64,000 bases of DNA from Schlesneria sp. DSM 10557. GTDB taxonomy: Bacteria > Planctomycetota > Planctomycetia > Planctomycetales > Planctomycetaceae. The notes beneath the pieces are model-generated. The model ran no database searches and was not told the DNA's origin. It saw only the letters and a list, made by a program, of their open reading frames with translations. Below are positions 1 to 7,641 of the stretch, in pieces (positions within the stretch are counted from its first letter, which is position 1; each line of letters begins with the position of its first letter). The DNA is taken from positions 2,356,001 to 2,420,000 of the forward strand of contig NZ_CP124747.1 in NCBI RefSeq assembly GCF_041860085.1, given 5' to 3'. Both the position numbers and the translations under genes were made by a program.

Positions 1-338
1 GGTGTTCATAGTACGCAGATTAGCAGAACGGTGAGCGGACTACAGCATTCGACGGAAACGAATTGTCACCGGAGCAGGGGAGAGGTGAAGCCCCTTCAGC
101 AAGCCACAAACAGAATCTGTCGCCGCCAAGTCAAAAGAAATGTCCCCCGGAACGCCCGGCTGACACTCCTGACGTCGCTCCCTGATTCACGGGGAATTTC
201 GTGACCCGCTCGCAGCTCAACTAGCCGAATGCACTTGAACGGATTAAAATTTTGGCCGTCGGACACGCCGAACGCGCATCAGGACACTTCACCTCTCGGC
301 TGCCTATCTCCCGGTCTCAATGGAAGCAGGATCGATTC
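1..338. other. No gene seen at left edge
   Basis: Nothing recognisable as a gene, RNA or repeat was found in the first 338 bases. An open frame can be extended upstream from the first gene to a TTG at 252, but the added residues look like random coding and precede a much better ATG at 339. Confidence 0.5.
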
Positions 339-851
339 ATGAAATCACACGCAAAAGAACGTCAGCTTGTCTGGTTGGGATTCGGCGTCATTGCCGGACT
401 TTGCCTTGCCTATCTGTGGCCGCATGAGCAGGTTCTTGCCAGCGCAACCGACCGCGATGCCAAGTTCGCCATTTGTACGGTCGAAGTCGGTCCAGGACTT
501 CCCGATGCGGTCTTTGTACTGGATTTCTCGACGGGCCGACTGCAGGGGGCGTTGCTGAACCCACAGTCGCAGTCCTTCACAAACTTCTGGTTTGCCAACG
601 TCGCTCAGGATTTCAAAGTCCGCTCGAACGGCAAATACACGATCATCCCCGGACAAGGCTTCCTGAACGCGGGTGCTGCCAATCAGGGGACCGGTCAGGC
701 CGTCGCCACGGGAGTGCTGTACGTCGCTGAAGTCACGTCAGGGATGGTCGGCTGCTACCGGTTCGGATACGTCAACTCCCCCAATCCACTGCCACCAAGC
801 GCCCTGCAGCCCGTGGACGTGTTCCCGTTCCGCGAATCGCAGACGAAATAG
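339..851 (+). CDS. Small membrane-anchored or exported hypothetical protein
   Basis: Protein of 170 residues if the ATG at 339 is used. It begins with a basic segment (KSHAKERQ) and one hydrophobic stretch at about residues 10-27 (LVWLGFGVIAGLCLAYLWP), so it is probably an anchored or exported protein facing the periplasm. The rest is soluble and ends in a Pro-rich tail. It has no motif that I can tie to a reaction. I prefer the ATG at 339 to the TTG at 252 because the signal-like segment starts there. A rho-independent terminator lies about 130 bases downstream, which supports a single-gene unit. I recall similar small proteins of unknown function in planctomycetes, but this is not verified here. 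Confidence 0.6.
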   Translation: MKSHAKERQLVWLGFGVIAGLCLAYLWPHEQVLASATDRDAKFAICTVEVGPGLPDAVFVLDFSTGRLQGALLNPQSQSFTNFWFANVAQDFKVRSNGKYTIIPGQGFLNAGAANQGTGQAVATGVLYVAEVTSGMVGCYRFGYVNSPNPLPPSALQPVDVFPFRESQTK

Positions 852-978
852 CCCAATGGCGTGTCACCCCATCCAAGAATCGCAGACAGCGAGTTTCCTG
901 GATGAGATCTCGCATTCGGGAGCTTTGCGAACTCTCGCCCGACTCAGTGAGCTTGCAGACTCGGAATCAAAAGATCAG

Positions 979-1010
979 GGAGCCTCTCATTCAGAGGCTC
1001 CTTTCTTTTT
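979..1010 (+). terminator. Rho-independent terminator
   Basis: A 9-bp perfect stem (GGAGCCTCT at 979-987 with AGAGGCTCC at 993-1001) and a 5-nt loop are followed directly by TTTCTTTTT. It serves the plus-strand gene ending at 851. Confidence 0.85.
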
Positions 1011-1277
1011 GCGCTTCCGGCAGTCGAGTAACACCCTCCCACGTGGCCGCAGATGTGAACCCCCGAGAACAACACCGCAGCTCGGCGAGCGTGCTCGATG
1101 GTGCTCAGTCTCGGAAACACGGATTGAATCCAGGGTCAAAGTCATGGTGTTCAGCGTGTCACAGCGGCTGCACCGACTGCCCGACCCCGGACTCGCGATG
1201 AGCGCAGCAGAAGGGATTTTCCACCCAGCAGATTCGTGCGCGGCAATGGAGCCGTGAAACAGCTTCTTGACCTGTCA

Positions 1278-3392
1278 TTACCGCTTTGCCGACATGCTTG
1301 AAGCGGACGCAGGACTGAGATTGTAAAGAGAGTAGAACCCCCAGCGGCTGAAAATCCGCAGGCCGCTTTCGCCCGGTTCGACCTCGTTCCAACTCCAGTG
1401 CGAGGGAAGATCCGGCACATCAATTTCCAGTAGCGGCGAAGCTGTGGATGAAAACTGAGCGGCGGCCATGAATTTCTCATGTCCGCGACTGAGTCCCAGC
1501 AGTTCCCCCGTTGAGAGGCTCCACCGGGCAACGCGGCCTTGCCAGTCACCGCTGACGAGTGAATCACCATCTGCGTGAAACGCCACCACTGCCGCAGGTG
1601 AGTTCCAGTTCATCGAGATCACCTCGCTCCAGTCGCGAGAATCGACCAGTGCGATTCGGCCTGTTCGAGGGGACATCCAGTCCCCCGTCGCAACCGCCAG
1701 CAAGGCAGAGTAGGGTGAGAACCGCACGCAGTTGATCGGAGCGAGTTCGCGAGGAAATTCCTGCATCACTTTGTCTGCAGACCGATTCCAGATCCGTACG
1801 ACCCCATCGCGACCACCCGTTGCGATCCAGGAACTGTCGGCAGAAAGATCAACCGTCTTGACGTCCCCCCCGGGGACCTTCCATTCACGGTCAATCTTTA
1901 GCGTCTGTGTGTTCCACAAGCGAAGCATTCCATCACGACTGACGGACACGAACTCACGTGAGCCCTGGCCGAAAGCCATCGCCTCGATCGAGAAATCGAT
2001 CAGCTCGATTTCTCGACCCGCCTCCAAGTCCAGGAGCGTGCGAAATCCTTCGTTTCCTACGACAACCAGGCGACCATCAGACGACTGTGCCTGCACCTCA
2101 GACCCGCTCCATCGCGTTACTTTGCCGGGCTCACCTTCCGCCGAATCCGTGTTCTTCGTCCCCTCCGTAACAGGGGACGCCACCGGATCCCCGGCCATTG
2201 GCGCGACGGACGAAATCGCGTCCCACGGGACGGATAACTGAGCCATCGGCGATACCGTCGCCGGAAGCAAGGTCCCCTGTGCGCCAACCCACGAGGGCTG
2301 CAGGGGCAGCAGACAGACCAGCAATGCACACAGTCCCCATCCGCACAAGCCAATGTCCTGGCGGCGGGGGCCACTCATGATCCAGGTCAGACGTTGTCGC
2401 AGGAACGGAACCTGGCCGATGCCTGTCGCCAAGGCGGGCATTCTCAATTCCTGCTCGGCGAGAAAATCGACCACGTCGAGAATGGCCTGGGCATACCGCC
2501 GGGGGACGGATGGAGCAATCGACACAACCATCGCGTCGCAGCATTCTTCTTCCGCCGCTTCGATCTCGCGACGTGCCCACCAGACACCGGGATGCCACCA
2601 GAAGAGTCCCGTCGTTACCAGGGCGAGAACGCGAACCCAATGATCGCGACGACGGAAGTGGGACAGTTCATGAGTCAGCAGCGTTGCCGTCGCTTCCTCA
2701 TCCAGCCGATCCAGCAGCAGTTCAGGGAAGACTAATAACGGTGATCGTCCGCACCCCCAGAGCATGGGGGACATGACCCCCGGCATCAGCCAGACGGTTG
2801 GTGCTTGAGCCAGCCCCATCCGTTGAGCAATGACGTCGGCAGTGCGCTGGAGTTTCGTGCCGGCTGCACATCCCTGCTGTAGCGCCAGCCGGAATCGAAT
2901 GCATCGCATCCCCTGCACGACAAACCAGGTCAACGCCCCCAGAGCCCAGACATTCAGAAGTACGGCCAGAGCATAAAGACGCAGATTCTGGCTGCGCAGC
3001 GATCGAGTGACGTACGACTGAATGGTCTCGTCCCGGGCCGCCATCCGACGGTCCTGATCCGCCAGACTGCGAGGTCGGGGTCGAGGGCTGGGTTGGGACT
3101 GCGACTCGTGAATCGAATCCTCGCTCAGACCTGCCAGACGTTGCCGCAGTTCGATGGTATCCACGTCCGCCAGCACAGGGGGAATTAACTGCTGACCAAC
3201 CGTGACCAGCCATTCACGGTCGATCAACGGAACTTGCCACAGCGGAGGTGTCACCAGCTTGACAAGAATGAGAACCCATAAGAGATGCGTCAGAGTGGGA
3301 CGACGAAAAGTCCGCCCGGCAATCTCAGAGAGAATGGCGAGCGGAACAATCATCATCGCGTTGATAAGTGCAAACTCGAGATACGTCAGCAC
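1278..3392 (-). CDS. BlaR1-like M56 metallopeptidase with C-terminal WD40 repeats
   Basis: Protein of 704 residues. The N-terminal part has several membrane segments (about residues 5-22, 36-50, 140-160, 255-270) and the zinc peptidase motif HELSH at 241-245. The downstream acidic cluster EEECCDA at about 281-287 is where M56 enzymes keep their third zinc ligand. After a further hydrophobic segment near 325-345 the protein continues with four to five WD40-type repeats at roughly 430-660 (DGMLRLWN, DGVVRIWN and related blades). Classical BlaR1 has a penicillin-sensor domain there instead. The start is GTG, supported by CAGGAG six bases upstream. The BlaI-type repressor lies 114 bases upstream on the same strand, the usual arrangement, so this peptidase probably cleaves that repressor on a signal. 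The signal is unknown, and the WD40 part suggests a protein or envelope cue. Confidence 0.85.
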   Translation of the reverse strand: MLTYLEFALINAMMIVPLAILSEIAGRTFRRPTLTHLLWVLILVKLVTPPLWQVPLIDREWLVTVGQQLIPPVLADVDTIELRQRLAGLSEDSIHESQSQPSPRPRPRSLADQDRRMAARDETIQSYVTRSLRSQNLRLYALAVLLNVWALGALTWFVVQGMRCIRFRLALQQGCAAGTKLQRTADVIAQRMGLAQAPTVWLMPGVMSPMLWGCGRSPLLVFPELLLDRLDEEATATLLTHELSHFRRRDHWVRVLALVTTGLFWWHPGVWWARREIEAAEEECCDAMVVSIAPSVPRRYAQAILDVVDFLAEQELRMPALATGIGQVPFLRQRLTWIMSGPRRQDIGLCGWGLCALLVCLLPLQPSWVGAQGTLLPATVSPMAQLSVPWDAISSVAPMAGDPVASPVTEGTKNTDSAEGEPGKVTRWSGSEVQAQSSDGRLVVVGNEGFRTLLDLEAGREIELIDFSIEAMAFGQGSREFVSVSRDGMLRLWNTQTLKIDREWKVPGGDVKTVDLSADSSWIATGGRDGVVRIWNRSADKVMQEFPRELAPINCVRFSPYSALLAVATGDWMSPRTGRIALVDSRDWSEVISMNWNSPAAVVAFHADGDSLVSGDWQGRVARWSLSTGELLGLSRGHEKFMAAAQFSSTASPLLEIDVPDLPSHWSWNEVEPGESGLRIFSRWGFYSLYNLSPASASSMSAKR

Positions 3393-3505
3393 TGCGCGCT
3401 CCTGCCGGAAGTCCTGCGCTCCAGATCCGCCAGGGATCCCACTCCGATCTGGCCTCAGGCCAGACGTCTACCGTGACAAGCTTTTCTACAGTGAAAAGCT
3501 TCGGT

Positions 3506-3895
3506 CTATCGACCTTTTTCCTTGTCGAGATCGTCCAGCAAATCACGCAGCGAACCGATCTGATCGGGACTGAGCTTTGCCTTCACCAGATGGGACAGCA
3601 GAGGGGCGAGCGAACCTTCACACAACTTGTCCGCAGTAGCCTGCAGACGGCGACCGATCAGCTCGTCACGATCAATTTTCGGCTCGAACATGTGAGGCCA
3701 GGGCTTGCGGTCCCGCTTCACAAATTTCTTCAGTTCCAGCCGTTCAAGCAGCTTCTGCACCGTGGCGTAATGCGCACCGGTGCCACCGGGATAGAGCGTA
3801 TCCGTCAGGTCGCGAACCGTTGTTCGCCCTCGTTCCCATAAGAGATTAATCACCGCCAATTCAGCGTCAGTGATGTCCTGGGGTGTTCGTGCCAT
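3506..3895 (-). CDS. BlaI/MecI/CopY-family repressor
   Basis: Protein of 129 residues, normal for the family. The N-terminal winged helix-turn-helix spans about residues 8-80 (ITDAELAVINLLWERGRTT, then HYATVQKLLERLELK). The C-terminal helical part that carries the dimer interface follows. Family members bind a palindromic operator as dimers and are cut by the partner M56 protease. The partner gene follows on the same strand. The ATG has AAGG about six bases upstream. The gene probably represses itself and the peptidase. Which stress it answers is not visible: no beta-lactamase lies nearby. Confidence 0.9.
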   Translation of the reverse strand: MARTPQDITDAELAVINLLWERGRTTVRDLTDTLYPGGTGAHYATVQKLLERLELKKFVKRDRKPWPHMFEPKIDRDELIGRRLQATADKLCEGSLAPLLSHLVKAKLSPDQIGSLRDLLDDLDKEKGR

Positions 3896-3939
3896 GAGTA
3901 CCTTCGTCTTCGATGAAAAAAATAAAATTTAACACTCAA

Positions 3940-3968
3940 GAATAAGACGCTATGTCTACTGATGTCAA
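3940..3968 (-). promoter_or_regulatory. Candidate promoter of the BlaI-M56 unit
   Basis: On the minus strand a perfect TTGACA (3968-3963) is followed after 17 bases by TTATTC (3945-3940), 45 bases upstream of the BlaI start. The spacer contains GTAGACAT, which loosely resembles the TACA/TGTA half-sites of BlaI operators. The -10 match is moderate and no clean palindrome was found. Confidence 0.4.
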
Positions 3969-4032
3969 TCACCAACGTTAAAAACTTTGATTACAGCCTA
4001 CCCCTGTGCAACAGGAATAGGCCTCTTGCACA

Positions 4033-4066
4033 GCATGCGTTCGCTGATGACTCAGCGAACGCATGC
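4033..4066. repeat. Perfect 15-bp inverted repeat with 4-nt loop
   Basis: GCATGCGTTCGCTGA at 4033-4047 is exactly complementary to 4052-4066, with TGAC as the loop. It lies 131 bases beyond the recQ stop and 138 bases before the blaI-like start, both on the minus strand. No T-tract follows on either strand, so it may be an mRNA-end hairpin or a protein-binding palindrome. Confidence 0.7.
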
Positions 4067-4196
4067 GATCTGTTCCGACAATCATTGAGGGCTAGCGGGA
4101 ATGTCGAATTCGTTTCACGGACTCCTTGAGCTCAGCCATGACAACCACGAATTTTCGCTCGGACAGACGAATTCAAAGGGACTGATAAGCCGACGT

Positions 4197-6410
4197 CTAT
4201 TTGACCGGAGGGAGGTTCTTGATACAAGCCAGGGCCACCTTGATCTGCTCGTACTGCACTTGCTGGTCCAAAGCCTCAAAAATCGGTCTCAGTCGATCCG
4301 TTCCGACTCGGGAAACCGCTGCCCGGACCTTTTCAAAAGTGGACTCATTCACCCAGGGTGCGGGGTCACACTGCTGAATCGTACTGATAAATTCGATCAG
4401 ATAATCCGAGACCGTCGACGATGTGCGCTCGGTCAATGCTGCAACGTCTTCCACCGACTTGCCTTGGCGGAAGAGGTCGAAGGCCAGTTGCTTCGTCGGT
4501 GACAACGTCACAGCTTCGGTGGATTGGGTGACACGTGGAACCAGAGTCGTACTTCCGGGAGTGTCCAGATCACGCGCCACCTGGTGCCGATCGCAATATT
4601 CACGAATGGCGTCGGTGAACAAACTCCCAAAGTCAGCCGTTTTTTTATCCCCGACCCCGTGCACAAGTCGAAAGTTTGCCAGGTTGGTTGGTCGCCGCCG
4701 GGCCAGGTCACGAAGGGTCGTATCCGCGAAGATCACAAACGGAGCGACGCCGTGACCTTCTGCAATCCGCCGACGAAGCCCCCGCAGTTCGTCGAACAGT
4801 TCACGATCAACACCTTCCCACGATGCCGCTTCGACTTTGGACGAACTTCCCGATCCCGATCCCGATTTTTTCTTCGCTGGCTGCAGCAGCTTGAGCGTGG
4901 CCTGCCCCTTCAAAAGCTTCCAGCCCGCGTCGGTCACCTTCAGCGTGTTGTATTCCCCCTCTCGCTCCAGAAATCCCTGCGAGGCTAACTGCTCAATCCA
5001 GTCGCGGACAGCCTCTTTCCTCTCTGATTTCAGCAATCCGTACGTCGAAAGCTGATCGTGCTCATTCGCCAGAATGCGGGCATCTCGTGATCCGACCAGG
5101 ACCTGTGCCACGTAGTCCGCCCCGTAACTTTCATTCACCCGCACAACACAGGAAAGAATCTTCTGCCCCATCACCAAGGGGTCCGCCACCAGATCAAGCT
5201 GATCAAGGCAAACATCACACGCACGGCAGTTGAACGATTCAAACGCCTGATTGAAATGCTCCACCAGCACCTTGTGGCGGCACGACACCCCCGTGCAGAA
5301 GCGTTCGATCCCTTTCAGGCTTTCCAGGGCCTGCGCTTTGGCAGGGGGGGGAAGTTCCTCCTGCATCTTTCGCCAGATAATAAAATTCGCGGACGACCAG
5401 AGGAGCCAGCATTCGGCTTCCAGGCCGTCACGGCCTGCACGCCCTGTCTCCTGCTGATAGTGTTCGAGCGACTTCGGCGCCCCTGTGTGAATCACGTACC
5501 TGATATTGGACTTGTCGATCCCCATCCCGAAGGCAACCGTGGCGACAATAATTTGGGTCTTGTCGTTGAGAAATTCGTCCTGATGCCGATTGCGATCTTC
5601 GTCCGACAACCCCGCATGGTAGGGCCGCGTCTTGTATCCCGCCTGCTTCAACGACTGTGCCAGTTCGTCCACTTCACGGCGCGAGATACAGTAGACAATC
5701 CCCGATTCTTCAGGATGTGCATCAATCACGCTACGCACCTGCTTCAGGACATCCCCTTTTTTCAGCACCCGGTAGATCAGGTTGGGACGATCAAATGAAC
5801 CAATCAGCCATTCCGGATCACGCAGTCCCAACTGGTCTGAAATATCCTGCCGCACGGTTTCTGTTGCAGTGGCAGTGAAGGCATGGACGCCGATCCCGGG
5901 GAACCGCGTGCGAAGTTGCTGCAGCATCCGATATTCAGGCCGAAAGTCGTGCCCCCAGGCGCTGATACAGTGTGCTTCATCGATGGCGAAGAACGAAACC
6001 TGACTGGTCTCAAGGAAGTCGAGCATCTTGTCGCTGCACAGCCGCTCGGGGGCGACATACAGCAGCTTCAACTCCCCTCGCCGAATGGAATCAGCCACCT
6101 TGAACCGTTCCGCGTTGGTCATTGAACTGTTGACGCAAGCCGCGGGGATACCATACTCCGTCAGTGCATCGACCTGATCTTTCATCAGCGAGATCAGCGG
6201 CGAAACAACGACCGCCAATCCGGGCATCGCCACCGCCGGAGCCTGAAAACAGATCGACTTTCCGCCCCCTGTCGGCAGGACAACGACCGAGTCTCGCCGC
6301 TCGATGATCGTCCGCATCGCTTCCGCCTGCAGTGGCCGAAACGAATCGTATCCCCAGTATTTCTGCAGAACATCTCTCAGCGCCGACATCGTATCCGTAA
6401 CATTGGTCAT
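4197..6410 (-). CDS. recQ: ATP-dependent DNA helicase RecQ
   Basis: Protein of 737 residues. Superfamily 2 helicase motifs are clear: Walker A LPTGGGKS at 45-52, DEAH at 144-147, and QQETGRAGRDG as motif VI. The RecQ zinc module follows (CTGVSCRH then CRACDVC, about 370-400) with the winged-helix RQC region. A Ser/Gly linker (GSGSGSSS) leads to an HRDC domain, and a C-terminal helix-turn-helix of the HTH_40 kind covers about 640-690 (SPTKQLAFDLFRQG). RecQ unwinds DNA 3'-5' in recombination and fork repair. It is longer than the E. coli enzyme because of the linker and the extra C-terminal domain. It appears to be transcribed alone. Confidence 0.95.
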   Translation of the reverse strand: MTNVTDTMSALRDVLQKYWGYDSFRPLQAEAMRTIIERRDSVVVLPTGGGKSICFQAPAVAMPGLAVVVSPLISLMKDQVDALTEYGIPAACVNSSMTNAERFKVADSIRRGELKLLYVAPERLCSDKMLDFLETSQVSFFAIDEAHCISAWGHDFRPEYRMLQQLRTRFPGIGVHAFTATATETVRQDISDQLGLRDPEWLIGSFDRPNLIYRVLKKGDVLKQVRSVIDAHPEESGIVYCISRREVDELAQSLKQAGYKTRPYHAGLSDEDRNRHQDEFLNDKTQIIVATVAFGMGIDKSNIRYVIHTGAPKSLEHYQQETGRAGRDGLEAECWLLWSSANFIIWRKMQEELPPPAKAQALESLKGIERFCTGVSCRHKVLVEHFNQAFESFNCRACDVCLDQLDLVADPLVMGQKILSCVVRVNESYGADYVAQVLVGSRDARILANEHDQLSTYGLLKSERKEAVRDWIEQLASQGFLEREGEYNTLKVTDAGWKLLKGQATLKLLQPAKKKSGSGSGSSSKVEAASWEGVDRELFDELRGLRRRIAEGHGVAPFVIFADTTLRDLARRRPTNLANFRLVHGVGDKKTADFGSLFTDAIREYCDRHQVARDLDTPGSTTLVPRVTQSTEAVTLSPTKQLAFDLFRQGKSVEDVAALTERTSSTVSDYLIEFISTIQQCDPAPWVNESTFEKVRAAVSRVGTDRLRPIFEALDQQVQYEQIKVALACIKNLPPVK

Positions 6411-6773
6411 CGCTGAAATTCGAACCTTTTCGCCGAGAAAAACATCTGACCGACAGAAACAGCCTCAGGTAGCGGCATTCACTGCAGGGATTGCTCAATC
6501 CCAGAATTAGCCTGAGATCTTTCCCCATCTGCAGACCACACCAGCGAGTGATGTGGCCTTGAGATCTACGGAAAAGAAGGCACAGTCCCCTGAGGTCATC
6601 GAGCCCCCCAATCTGAAGCGGATCATACAAACGGGGTCTCGGATTTGACAATCACCCCACGTAGCCCCAAATCGTCAAACAGGCGGGAGCGGTTCGAACT
6701 GACAAGCGCAGGCTTCCACGACCGTAAATGACAGGGCTCGATTCCATCATCACATTCTGGACATCTACTCAAG
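6411..6773. other. Divergent intergenic region
   Basis: This is the space between recQ (minus) and the phosphatase gene (plus). It must hold both promoters, but no convincing -35/-10 pair or structured element was found. Confidence 0.4.
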
Positions 6774-7477
6774 ATGAATTACGTCCCGCGACGAGCGATG
6801 TTCGGGATCGTCTTCCTGGTGTCAGGAGTCATCCTGCCAGCGACAACTCTCGGCCTGGAGAGCATCATCGCACAGGTTCTCATTGCATGGACTTCGTTCA
6901 ACTTGCTGTTTGTCGGATTCGCCTTCGTGATGAATTGGGGGGCGTCTTCGGCAAGGACGCGAGCGGACGAATCGGCCGATGGAATCGTGTCGTTCTCACA
7001 CCCTATTTTTTGTTACAGGAAGCGGCCCGTTATGGCCAGAACTTACTCTGGCCTACCCCCACCTTCAGCCAGACCCTGCCGGATCTGTATGTGGGCCGAC
7101 TTTGTGAACTCAAAGATCTACCAAATGACGTAAGCCAGGTGATCGATCTCACGGCCGAACTTGAAACTCCCGCCTCCATCCGCTGTGGACTTCCCATCGT
7201 TTGTCTGCCGACACTGGACGGGGGAATCCCCTCTGAAGACCAATGTCAGCAGGCGATCGAAGCCTTTGAAGGCCCTCATGACCGAATTTACATTTGCTGC
7301 GCCAACGGTCACGGACGAAGCGTCACGCTCGCCGCGATCGTGTTAGGCTACAAACGCTGTTGTCTCACGGCGGAACAAGCTTTTGACTTCATCAAGCGAG
7401 CTCGATCAGCCGCGACCCCGAACCCTGATCAAAGGAGGTTCGCCCAGCGGATTTTTGAGCAACTCCCCTACAAGTAG
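6774..7477 (+). CDS. Membrane dual-specificity-type phosphatase, frameshifted at a G6 run
   Basis: Two frames make one protein. From the ATG at 6774 one frame encodes two hydrophobic helices (FGIVFLVSGVILP and VLIAWTSFNLLFVGFAFV). At the G6 run 6937-6942 the coding signal moves to the frame -1 of it, which continues with FGKDASGRIGRWNR and a phosphatase domain. That domain ends in CANGHGRS, a CX5R signature with Cys at 7298-7300 and Arg at 7316-7318, and has the loop LPTLDGG ahead of it. Family members of this shape carry two N-terminal helices, then a short basic linker, then the phosphatase, so the join is natural. The uninterrupted 249-residue frame starting at 6728 has an N-terminus with no membrane helix and looks artefactual. 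Cause unclear: a sequence error, a real indel, or slippage. Confidence 0.7.
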
Positions 7478-7641
7478 CCTGTCGCTCTGCGAGCCACTTG
7501 CCGCCGCTCAACTAAGCACCCTACCATCAAGAACGACGGCCGACCCCACATTGGGTGACGCAACTTGAGACCCACCGACGCTTCGCGAACGATTCGAGCG
7601 TTCGATCGCTCGGACGCTTTCCGCAACAAGGCCCATCATTC

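Noticed and set aside
6680-6700. GGTTCGAACT, resembling a tRNA T-loop
   Set aside because: No acceptor or anticodon stem can be folded around it.
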